Source: Schistocephalus solidus
Lineage: Eukaryota; Platyhelminthes; Cestoda; Diphyllobothriidea; Diphyllobothriidae
Assembly (NCBI GenBank): GCA_017591395.1
Contig: WEDG01000235.1
Span: 248,001 to 312,000, forward strand
Direction: 5' to 3'
DNA: 64,000 nucleotides
Shown here: positions 1-8,829 of the stretch, in pieces
Layout of the letters: every line of letters starts with the position of its first letter
Numbering within the stretch: position 1 is the stretch's first letter
Program-made: the position numbers and the translations under genes
Notes under the pieces: generated by a model
The model's database searches: none
Seen by the model: the letters and a program-made list of their open reading frames with translations, nothing else
What the model was told of the DNA's origin: nothing

Positions 1-62
1 TCTTTTTTATCTAAATAGCCAAACCCTAGTCCTCTAGGAAGTTTGATCTGACAAAGCTGGTT
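1..62 (-). mobile_element. Inverted fragment of a Penelope-like element at the window edge
   Basis: Read on the minus strand, the last ~25 bases of this stretch match positions 2075-2101 of the nearby plus-strand PLE with a one-base gap, and a short AACCAGCTT block further in also matches. This is the segment just before the GIY-YIG domain. Similarity fades beyond ~60 bases, so the copy either continues outside the window or is a small inverted piece. The match is seen directly; the element boundary is not. Confidence 0.35.
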
Positions 63-500
63 TATCGATGTGTGAGTCTTTGAATTTTGTGCAGTCTTTA
101 GTGAGCATTTGAAATGATGCGCCGAGCATGTTTTGTCCGTAACGATTTGCAATCTGATATCCTTGGGTAGTTCTTATGGCAGGGTTTAATTTGGATAGAC
201 TTGGGCAAAATCTTCAGTTTTTTTCGGCATCGATGTAAAAACGATAACTGTTCTCGCGTAAGATTTTCGCGTATTGCACTTTTTTCCCATGCTCACTAGC
301 AAAGACTTCACAGAAATTCAAAACAACTTCTAAAGAGCATTATATGCAGTTTTGTCAAGATAAACTTCCTAGACACTTATTTCAATCTCTAAATCAGACG
401 ATTACCTGTGTTGCTGACAATGAACGGCAGAAGAAGAGAGGCTTTGGACAAGAAATGGATGGCTATTTCCCATAGATTTTTACACGAACCAAAATCAAAC
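63..500. other. No recognisable gene; possible PLE 5' flank
   Basis: No convincing coding frame, RNA or simple repeat is visible. It lies just upstream of the PLE open frames and could contain its 5' untranslated region. Confidence 0.4.
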
Positions 501-516
501 AACAAATGTTGTAAAC

Positions 517-1916
517 TTGTCATCCAGAAGCCTCACAATAACCGAAGAACGAATACTTTCTAAAGGAATGAAATACAATCTTTCTGATTCAAAATACCTA
601 GATTTCCTTGCGAATTTGGAGTCTATCATTTCAGCAGAATCTTTTACAGACGAGGAACGTTTCACAATACGGAATAGCACTGTACATGCCTTAAGGAACA
701 GAAATCCTTTTTCAACCCTATCACATGAAGAGAAGAAGGCATTAAAAACTTTAAAACCGATAAAAACATCGTCATCCTACCTGCGGACAAAGGAGGTTCA
801 ACAGCCATTTTGAACAAGGTTGACTACGATGAGAAGATGCTGTCGTTGTTACAAGATAGTTCAACCTATAAACCTCTTAACGCGGATCCTACAAAAACGC
901 AGAATTCAACTATTGAAAGGGTTTTAAAGCGTCTTACAGGGAAGAAGCAAATATCAGAAGATATTGCCAAGTCCCTAAGACAAACTGAACCGACCATAGC
1001 TAAAATCTACGGATTACCTAAGGTTCACAAAGCCGAAGTACCATTACGACCGATAGTATCATTGATTGGTGCACCCAATTATAAAATTTCGAAGTGGCTA
1101 TTCCACAAGTTACATCCACTGACAAGGGATTGTGAAACTTCTATCGAAAACTCTGTACAATTTCTGAACAAATTGCGAGGACTCCAGATTGCAGAAGATG
1201 AAATAATGGTATCTTTCGATGTTGTCTCTCTTTTCACATCCATACCAATAGATTTGGCAAGGCAATACACAGAAGAATTACTGCAGTCTTATGACATGGA
1301 TGTTTCTGTATCTGCCTTACTGGAACTCTTGGATCTATGTCTGGAAACGAATTTTTCCTTCTCACAAGGATACTACAAACAGCTAAAGGGAGCCCCTATG
1401 GGTTCACCCATCTCCGGCTTCTTGGCTGAAGTAACTATGCAAAAATTAGAAGCTACAGCCTTACCACTAGTTAACCCCAAATTATGGGTTCGCTACGTGG
1501 ATGACACGTTTGTTATCGTTAAAAAGGATCAACTAGAAAGGCTGCATAGCATTATAAACTCAACGGTACCAGGTATCACCTTCACGCTCGAAAGAGAAAT
1601 TGACAGTAAACTCCCGTTTCTTGACGTCCTCGTACAGCGAAAGACTGACGGGACATTTCAAACATCGGTTTACCGCAAGGAAGCTTATGCGGAAATTATC
1701 CTGCATTACCAGAGCAACCACCCTATTGCTCACAAGCGGAGTACTGTTAACAGCCTACTCAATCGAGCTAAAACGCACTGTTCTGATAATGAACTCTACC
1801 AAAACGAACTCAGTTATTTATTCAAACTATTTTGCAGAAATGGTTATCCAAGAGAATTTATACGTCGATGCATGAGACGACAGAAGTTAAAAGAAAAGGA
1901 AAAGACAAGGAACTAG
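517..1916 (+). pseudogene. PLE reverse transcriptase, frameshifted
   Basis: The first 98 codons (517-813) give the N-terminal part. The frame then shifts near 750 into a 368-codon frame whose upstream in-frame reading includes ILPADKGGSTA, a motif typical of PLE RT. Visible RT blocks are KIYGLPKVHK, LRPIVS, VSFDVVSLFTSIP (catalytic Asp region), GAPMGSPISGFLAE, and the catalytic YVDD at about 1495-1506. After it come a LPFLDVLV block and the RNGYPREFI linker motif. The catalytic residues are intact; only frameshifts disable this copy. Confidence 0.85.
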
Positions 1917-2420
1917 ATTGTTCCGGTCAAGCGCCCAAATCAAAGAACTGGCGAACACTTCCGTACATCAAGAACGTGTCCGAACTCGTTGAAAGACACC
2001 TGCGGAAACATCAAATCCAAGTGGCGCACAAACCAACGACTACACTTCGAAACCAGCTTGTACACCCTAAGGATAGGGTTGGCTATTTAGATAAAAAAGA
2101 AGTCGTTTACAAGATACCATGTAACAGCTGCAATGCGGTGTACTGTGGTCAGACAGGAAAATCAGCCTCCACGCGCATACACGAACATCAATTGGCAGTA
2201 AGGAGGCGAGACCACTTGTCTCAAGTTGCCATGCACACGCTAGAAACAGGACACAAATTTGCCTGGGACAAAAACCCGCATTGTTGCCTCCCTGTCCATC
2301 TAAGAAAGGCCGAGAATTTTTAGAGGCCGTTTTCTCAGATGACTCATGCATCAACCGACGCATCGAATTGGACCATGTGTACGACTACCTGAAAGAAAGC
2401 GGGAAGAAACGACAGCCAAT
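1832..2420 (+). pseudogene. PLE GIY-YIG endonuclease domain, frameshifted
   Basis: The frame contains the linker WRTLPYIKNVSE, then VVYKIPCNSCNAVYCGQTGK, the GIY-YIG core in the PLE form with a Cys pair between the two halves. The conserved Arg/His region TRIHEHQLAVRR follows. The frame stops at 2321-2323, but another frame continues with FLEAVFSDDSCINRR, the usual C-terminal part with the conserved Glu and Asn, so a shift lies near 2305-2320. The domain normally nicks target DNA for insertion. Confidence 0.8.
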
Positions 2421-2649
2421 CCAAATGTAAATGCCCCCACAATGACAACAATTGGCAGGAATGACAAAGCAATATCGATTTTTCCGGCACGTGTTAAATT
2501 TGAACTGTTTTTGCACACTTACCACAAGTCTGACGACGATCTGGGGTGCCAGCGTCGAAAATTTACATAATAAAGTTACCTATTGTTTCCCAAAGAACGT
2601 CTTTGCTTCTAATTATATTTCTTGGGATGCCTATTTTCCAATTGATTCG

Positions 2650-2666
2650 TATATATATATATATAT
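2650..2666. repeat. (TA)n microsatellite
   Basis: Alternating T and A over 17 bases directly before SINE1 copy 1; similar TA runs adjoin other SINE1 copies. Confidence 0.9.
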
Positions 2667-2885
2667 CCCAGGTGTGCCACACTTGGGATTGGGTATGACT
2701 GGCTGATGACGGCTAATAAGCCAGAAATGGCCATTCCGGTCTCCCTTGTCTTTGTCGGTTCCATTCAATCATATGCTACACGTCGCTATGCGACCGCCTG
2801 CGAGGGCTCTAGTCTGAGCTCCAGGGCACAACGGAACATGCATGTTCCTTAAGCAGATCGGTGAGCCCCACACTATCATATATAT
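2667..2885 (+). mobile_element. SINE1 copy 1, headless, with intact hammerhead core
   Basis: Shares its whole body with copies at 8.6, 27.9, 49.7, 51.8, 52.2 and 53.0 kb. The shared core includes GCTGATGACGGCTAATAAGC and CTCCCTTGTCTTTGTCGG. This copy lacks the tRNA-like head seen in the 51.8 kb copy. It belongs to the subfamily whose 3' part contains the perfect palindrome GGAACATGCATGTTCC (2833-2848). A TA run precedes it and another short one follows at ~2878. Confidence 0.85.
2697..2741 (+). ncRNA. Hammerhead ribozyme candidate in SINE1 copy 1
   Basis: Seen in sequence: stem I GACTGG (2697-2702) pairs with CCGGTC (2736-2741), six pairs including one G-U. The core is CTGATGA (2703-2709). 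Stem II is GGCT/AGCC with loop AATA (2711-2722), and GAAA is at 2724-2727. A 2-bp stem III with loop GGCC is closed by A2727 and T2734. The cleavage triplet is ATT, with predicted cut after 2735. This is the type I arrangement with a very short stem III, as in known retroelement hammerheads. One weakness is that the 10.1/11.1 position is C against A instead of the usual G-C pair, so activity may be low. Confidence 0.6.
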
Positions 2886-2945
2886 ATGTATTTATCGAAG
2901 GAGAAGGGAAGGCGTTCTCTGGGACCAGATGTTTATTCATTCGAC

Positions 2946-2976
2946 GTTTCGAACTCCCACGCGAGCCCATCATTAA
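2946..2976 (-). other. Hammerhead-like half motif at PLE-2 3' end (decayed)
   Basis: On the minus strand, TTAATGA replaces CTGATGA. A potential stem II GGGCTC/GAGTTC follows, then GAAAC. Two core bases are changed, so it is probably inactive. The same layout recurs at 45119-45149. Confidence 0.4.
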
Positions 2977-3011
2977 GGCATAAATGACTGTAGAGCTCAC
3001 CGTATATTCAA

Positions 3012-3437
3012 TCACCTCTGCCGAGTATGACCTTCATCAGCACCATTGATTTGTTCGCGTAAAGCCTTATATGCACCTGGCAGATCGATATGTCTATTGA
3101 TCGATTCCGCGATCAAGTGCCGAACTTCCTGCAGCGGGCGTGAAATTCGGTCGTCTGACTGGCCCAGTATTCTCACGCTGCCAAAGTCAATGTCGTGCCC
3201 TGGTGAGGACGCGTGAGCGATTACCAAGGCGAGTTTATCCTTCCGTCTCGCAGCAAGCTCGTGCTCGTGCATTCTCTTGCAAACCCGTTTGCCGGTTTCG
3301 CCAACATAATTGGCTCGACCACAATGACAGTCTATCCGGTAAATGACACCGGATTTTTGGTTGAGAGGGATTGGGTATTTAGATTGCATGAGTTGCCGGT
3401 GGTTGTCGCTTTCGGTCTGTGAGCATGCCATTCCCAA
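3012..3437 (-). pseudogene. PLE GIY-YIG endonuclease remnant
   Basis: A 141-codon open stretch contains GVIYRIDCHCGRANYVGETG, the PLE GIY-YIG core with a Cys-His-Cys insert. It is followed by KRMHEHELAARRKD, with conserved Arg and His, and by HLIAESINRHIDLP, the conserved Glu/Asn end. The domain is nearly intact but the RT frame upstream is broken, so it is a fossil. It is closer to the PLE-4 type than to PLE-3/PLE-5. Confidence 0.8.
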
Positions 3438-3848
3438 ATTCGCTCATTAGTCCAGCGAATTCTTCGAATACGCCAGCTATGCAAGGTACTAAACGCCAGC
3501 GCTTCGGTTTTGGCTGCCTTTTCGGATTTATTCACTTGGCTTCTCGCCTGCATTTCTCAACAGAACTCCCAGGATATCCGTTGACCAGGAAGAGTTTCCG
3601 CAGAAACAGGACCTCGGCCGTCTTGGCAGCTGGTTCGGTGCAGTGGGTTTCTGCTCGAAGGTATAGAGTTTTCTCACGCAGCTGAGTTTGTTCGAGAGGG
3701 GGTTGTTGTTATGATAACTCAGAATACGAGAAGGTTTCGTCGCCTTCCAGTAAACCGTCCTTTTGAGTTCTCAATCGCCCTTTCTGCATACAAGCACGTC
3801 GAGGAACGGCAGCTGACAGTCTTTTTCTTCCTCCATCGTGGACGGGGA

Positions 3849-3943
3849 AGATCGAGTTCAGAGTCTTTGTGAAATCCTCAATTTTTTTTGTCCTCATCAG
3901 TCTGGCAAAAATTGAGGGTTTCACAAAGAATCTGAACTTGATC
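3849..3943. repeat. Short inverted duplication inside PLE-2
   Basis: About 38 bases starting GATCGAGTTCAGAG (3849-3888) reappear in reverse complement at about 3907-3943 with few differences, separated by ~18 bases. This could be an inverted duplication made during faulty reverse transcription. Confidence 0.65.
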
Positions 3944-4229
3944 TTCCAATAATTTTCCTTGTATGTCGGCTGTAGCCAATTAAAAAGGCTTTTAGAGCGC
4001 CTCGCTGGACTTGCGGCGATGGTGCAGTCGGGTGTGCGTCGGTCTTGCGAGGTTGAGTTCTCCTGTTCGGTCCTGCCTGCCTCGCGAGGCGCTTTGCACT
4101 TCAATTTCAGTATTAAGCCATGATTTTTTATCCTATATACGGGTCTGAAAGCCTTTTGGTCATTCTGCTATTATATAGTGACTTTATAAGTGGGATATGT
4201 TCGTCCTAAGACGGTGATAGAGAAATTCG

Positions 4230-5028
4230 GACATGGCCATCTTTGCTGACGACTTAAAGCTTTGGAAGGTCATCCACAACGAAGCTGATGAAGCCAAGCT
4301 ACAGGCAAACTTCCATCGACTCGAGGAATGGTCAAATAACTGGCTCCTCCCATTCAATGTTACTAAATGTAAGATTCCGCGAATTGGCAAAATCAGCCCC
4401 GTGCACCAGAGAAGGTTCTATCTGCACAACACACTGCTACCAGAGGTAGAGACTCCGAATGAGTGTGGATAACGCCCTCACTGAAATCATCTCTACATTG
4501 CTGAAAATCAGCAAAATCGGCAATGTCAAGCTTGTATCTTATTAAGCGAGCATTTGCAAAGTTCGACGCTGTGTGCTTTGATAAGGTCTTCGGGATGTTC
4601 GTGCGACCACCATTGGAATTGGCTATTCAAGCCTGAAGACCGTGGGCTACCGAAAACCGCAGCACCCTTGAAAAGGTCCAGTGACGTGCAGCCAACCTTA
4701 TTCGAGGTCACGGCTATCTGCCTTACCAGACACGATTGTCTAACCTTGATCTGTTTCCTTTGGACTATAGACTTGGACTACAAGCCTTTCGCATGCTGCG
4801 GGGTCAGGATAGTTATCTTACATCCGGTGAATACTTTGAGCTGGCCACTATCACTACTTTGAGAGGACATCCTCTCAAACTACGTGTGACTGGGGCAAGA
4901 CTGAACGCAAAAAGGTTTTTCTTCTCCAACAAAGTGAGTAAGGCCTGGAATTCTCTGCCTGCGGACATCATCACGTCCCCATCCGTTGACAAGTTTAAGC
5001 GGAAGTTTGACCACTACAGCCCTATGTA
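4230..5028 (+). mobile_element. CR1-like LINE, 3' half, degenerate
   Basis: The first frame contains the catalytic FADDLKLWKVI box, then LEEWSNNWLLPFNVTKCK, typical after the active site of CR1/Jockey-type RTs. After frame breaks, the C-terminal end of the ORF appears at 4736-5028: LDLFPLDYRLGLQAFRMLRG, LRGHPLKLRV, and KVSKAWNSLPADII. The 5' two thirds are missing, as expected for 5'-truncated LINE insertions. It matches the C-terminal parts at 35.3 and 38.2 kb. Confidence 0.75.
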
Positions 5029-5029
5029 G

Positions 5030-5195
5030 CACCATGACATCAGAAACTAACACATTTCCCCCAAGCTATTCCCACTCACAAATTTCTATGAATAATATTA
5101 TTTTATATTTTTTTTCGTCAGATGCCCTGTAGAGTGACGGGGCGATGACCCTTTGTACAACGTTCATTATGTTTCGGCGTTTTTAGTTTGCAATG
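5030..5195. other. LINE 3' flank, no gene
   Basis: A/T-rich sequence after the LINE stop codon; no feature recognised. Confidence 0.4.
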
Positions 5196-5199
5196 TCAC

Positions 5200-5600
5200 C
5201 GTAATCTATAGGGACTTAGCTGAACCGATCAGTGGAGGCCGGCAGATGGAGTGTGCTACGGTCGTTTCTGACCATATCCGCTCGTGTCTAAATTACTTTT
5301 ATAGTTTTAGTAGACTTGCGCTGCATCTACTGCATTCTCTCTTCTGTCATTTTCCTTGGCCGCTGTCATCGCAAAGACAAGAATCCTGAGGGCGGGATCG
5401 GGACGTAGTCGGTTGGCGCGTCACCGCATCCCTCATTTGTGATATATGTTATAGTTGCGCAACCCGCAAGATCTCCCGTCGTGTCCTTATCTGACCCCCC
5501 CGTGGGGGCACACCGCATCTACCGTGGGGCAAGGGGGACATACGTGCACACTCTGCACATATTTCAAATGGCCGTTGCCAGAACACGATGTCGTAGCTCA
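5200..5600 (-). repeat. Dispersed repeat R1, copy a
   Basis: Contains TAGACTTGCGCTGCATCTAC (about 5310-5330) and a GC-rich part with CGTGGGGGCACACCGCATCTAC. Both are shared in the same order with 43.69-44.03 kb; the first is shared in reverse complement with 5.99-6.15 kb. No coding capacity is evident, so it may be a non-autonomous element of unknown type. Confidence 0.55.
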
Positions 5601-5989
5601 GGCGTAATGCGGTGCTGCTAACATGGTTGCTCGGTTTTACGTTGTCTGGTTTGATCAGCTAGATGTTGAAACTGACGACAACTCAACTTTTGCTGAGCAA
5701 GGAATACGAGATCGGCCCTAGGAGTTTGAGATATTATTTCAATCGATTTTTCTTGAATTTTAAATGCCAGCCGTGAGCAAACATGTTATATCGCTAGGGG
5801 AGACGAAAAATTTCACAAGCTGGCTTTCTCACTGAAGATTTCCATAAACCAAGAGCCATCATACAAAAGTGACAGGGAATGCAGCCTATGATGCCTTAAT
5901 CTCTACCAATGAGAATTAATCATTCAGCTTTAGGTGCCTGTGAAGGCGCCATAGTGTTCATGCGACAGTCTGTCTATTAGTCAATGTAT

Positions 5990-6150
5990 TGACGCCGGGC
6001 TCAGATGGGGAAGGAGGAGAGAGTGCGGTAGCTGCAGCGCAAGGCTACTATCACTTAAAACTAATTCACGCGCAAGTCACCGTCCCTGCACCACGGGGTG
6101 TGGAGCATACGGTGGACCTCGTCGAAATCGACGGTCGAACTGTCCATGTT
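5990..6150 (+). repeat. Dispersed repeat R1, copy b
   Basis: Shares GGAGAGAGTGCGGTAG, CACGCGCAAGTCACCGT and GGTGGACCTCGTCGAAATCG with the reverse complement of 43.69-43.80 kb, and more loosely with 12.09-12.25 kb. Only the 3' part of the family is present. Confidence 0.6.
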
Positions 6151-6169
6151 CTGTAGATTATGTGCCCAG

Positions 6170-8530
6170 TATGGATGCCTATTTTTCGAAATTCTTGCCA
6201 GTTGTTCAAAATCACAGTGAAGGCTCCTGGTTCAGAGAACTTCTCCAATGACTTGCTTTTACTTACCTACCGTAATTGTAGCTTTTGTTTGGATGTTCCT
6301 TTTTGAGCTTACCAGGCAGTGCTGGCCTAGTGCAGAAGTGACTACAAAAGCAGACATTGTAGACGGGTTCGCCTCCCTTACGCAAACAATTACACTCTCA
6401 GCAAGCTTGTAAGACCTCAATTCAGCACCAACTTCCTCCGACACTAAACATGAACATCAAATTGCATCTTTTTGGTCAACGACGTCAACCAGAATAAAGA
6501 GAGGAATCCAGGACAAACAGTAACATCACCTGCTGTTCCTGAAAATACGCCTCCTTAAGTTGAAACTGTTGGCTTAAAGCCTCTTGAAAAAATAGCGCAT
6601 TGCTATATACGATTCGGAATTCACACCTGTGCATGTACTGTCCTTCCCTACTATAACTTATAAATAAGAACTCGACTTCGTTTCAAAATCAGTACCACAG
6701 CCAAAACGGAAAATTTCCTAATTTCTTTAGCGCACTCTTGCATTTAACCGGGTTTTCTAAACGCACATCCAATTACGTCCTTGGATAAAAGTCATCAAGA
6801 TCGGATTTGAACTGGTTGTGGTCTCAAATTAAACGAAGGAAATTGACCTAATGCAGAGTTTTGCACCAGGCTCATTCAGGTCAGATAGGCATTCGGAGTC
6901 AACTCAGGCAGCACATGCAATGAAAAAAATAGCCCAGATATCCGAACCAGAATATTTTAAACAATTTTTAACCTCAAATGAAGGGGAATATCTACGTGTG
7001 CGGCAGCTAAATTTGAGTGCGAATGACATCGGTATACTGGTTTATTAAAGCTGATTACCAATTATGCATTAGCTTTGGCTCTTACAGTGAAGATAAGCAG
7101 ATGAGGTAAGTCGAATACTTTAGGATAAGAAACGCCATCATGTGTACAGCCGTGCATTTACCATCGAGACCAAACAGCTAATGACATACAGGGTTAAAAA
7201 GTCCAGTTGGCTTTTATTGGCGAAGGCGAGAATAAACAGGATGTACCTTCGAGCTTGCCATGCTGCGGGCGGGCCAGACATCGGAAAGGTGCGTATGGCG
7301 ATGCCATCGACATGGCCTGAGGTAACGAACTAGTCCGTCCTTGATCAAAAAGATCTAGTTGTCAGGACTGATTCCTGATGCGCAAGTGCGAGTTTTGTTG
7401 ATAAATTATTAACCAAAAGTACCTTGTGCAACTGCGAAGCGTACCGTCAAAAATCCAATTTACTGTACCGCGTCTGAGCGTGGCCAAGATTAGCGGAGAA
7501 AATTACAATAGATTTGCGTAGGCCTGTTGCAAAGTTTTATTAATTTTCCGATAGCTCTGGTGACTCTCCACATGCAGGCGCACATTTGCCGGTATAGAGC
7601 GGATTTTACAGATGAATGGTTTGAAATTTCGACATCCAATGACAAAAAGTGACAAGCTTCTGCAAAGGGATTGGCTAACTGAAAAACGAAGGTTTTGAAT
7701 TGTTTGAAACACAGACTCTTTTTAGACGTCAGAATTGTCAAGGTTTGTTTTGACAACGTGTAGCGAAAATTTTCTATGGTTTCAGAGATTAAACATGTGA
7801 GAATACAGAAAATAGGAGTGTTGTATGATTTGCCATATTAGCTCAAAACTCGGGCGCGTGTTTCCCGACATTCTGCTGCTACGCGACACAAAGTAGAGGA
7901 CTGGCCTCGTCAATAAGCGCCCCAGCGTTTTCCATGTGCTTTCCGGTAGATATACCAGTTTGGAAATTTCAGCCTGTAAATAATTTCAAAAATTTATGTG
8001 CTACTTTGGAATAAATAAGTCCGAATTAAGTTTTATGGGCTCAGTCAGAAAGTTTCTATGAATATTTGAGTCGAAATTCCTCAACTTCAGGGGATAATCG
8101 TGTAATATTCATAATATACCAACAGACAGCCAATAATAAAAACAAGTTTTATGACTTACCACGTTGAGAGCACGGCTTCTAGATAAATGCCCAGACCTTT
8201 GTTCCGCCGGAAGTCTGTTGCCAAATACTAGATTTGCTCTAGACCAGAAACTAAGATAGCCCGGAAATTGTTGAATTCAGTGTGGCATCCTATTATTTAC
8301 TCTCTGTGCTGAATTGGAAGCTTAAAAGTAGAAAACACTTGTTTCGCTTCGGAATCAACTCGCCGATATCGGTGGCAATTTTATAGTAGATACTACACGT
8401 AATTTTCCGAACAAACCAGTTCTTGTAAACGACTGTTAATTCTTACCCCGAGGATCAGAGCCCCTTAATTTCTGATTAAATTATAAAGGTCCGGAAATAG
8501 GTCTCATACTGCAATAACGGTTTCACAGAA
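6170..8530. other. Gene-free stretch
   Basis: Only short frames with poor codon flow; no splice-flanked exon, RNA gene or known repeat recognised on either strand. Confidence 0.4.
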
Positions 8531-8539
8531 AAAATGACT

Positions 8540-8705
8540 TTACCGAGAAACACAAGGGAGACTGGAATGGCCATTTCTGGCTTATCAGCCTTAATCAGCC
8601 AACCATACTCAACCCCAGGTGTTGCGGCATCCGAGGCTCAAAGTCCCAACCTGCTGCTTAGAATTTTAACGCTCTACCCACCATGCCACAAGCTCTTTGT
8701 CTTTT
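8540..8705 (-). mobile_element. SINE1 copy 2 with decayed tRNA-like head
   Basis: On the minus strand this reads from a tRNA-like head (GTGGGTAGAGCGTT, then GACTTTGAGCCTC as a worn B box) into the SINE1 body. Its ribozyme region (8560-8604) keeps pairing stem I strands GGTTGG/CCAGTC, but the core is CTGATTA, with G8 lost, so it should be dead. Confidence 0.75.
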
Positions 8706-8736
8706 TGGTTTCGACAGGGAATATCAACAATGATGC

Positions 8737-8810
8737 ATGGGCGCTCACCGATCGGTTACGGGAATCACTCATCCGTTTGTGCCTTGAGCTCACTCACTCG
8801 ATCCGTTTAT
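8737..8810 (-). mobile_element. SINE1 3' fragment
   Basis: On the minus strand it contains CCCGTAACCGATCGGTGAGC, the 3' end of the second SINE1 subfamily (compare 52.35 kb), with a short TA run at ~8815-8828. It sits just upstream of copy 2, so two insertions or a rearranged copy are possible. Confidence 0.6.
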
Positions 8811-8829
8811 TACCTATATAAGTATATTA

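Larger units (their letters stand above)
500..2430 (+). mobile_element. Penelope-like element, frameshifted (PLE-1)
   Basis: A PLE copies itself through an RNA using a reverse transcriptase (RT) and a GIY-YIG endonuclease in one protein. Both parts are present and in order: N-terminal region (517 onward), RT with a YVDD box, an NGYP-type linker, then GIY-YIG. At least three frame changes break the frame: near 745-756 (A-rich run), near 1895-1915, and near 2305-2320. This copy therefore cannot make the full protein. It is the most complete PLE of the window. Target-site duplications and terminal repeats were not identified. Confidence 0.85.
2900..4110 (-). mobile_element. Penelope-like element, degenerate (PLE-2)
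   Basis: Reading right to left: fragments of the RT thumb (QLPFLDVLVCRK around 3780-3830 in one frame), a linker with NGYP near 3580, then a good GIY-YIG frame (3012-3437) and a 3' tail with a hammerhead-like half motif (2946-2976). The RT palm is missing, so the copy is truncated as well as frameshifted. It abuts SINE1 copy 1. Confidence 0.75.
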
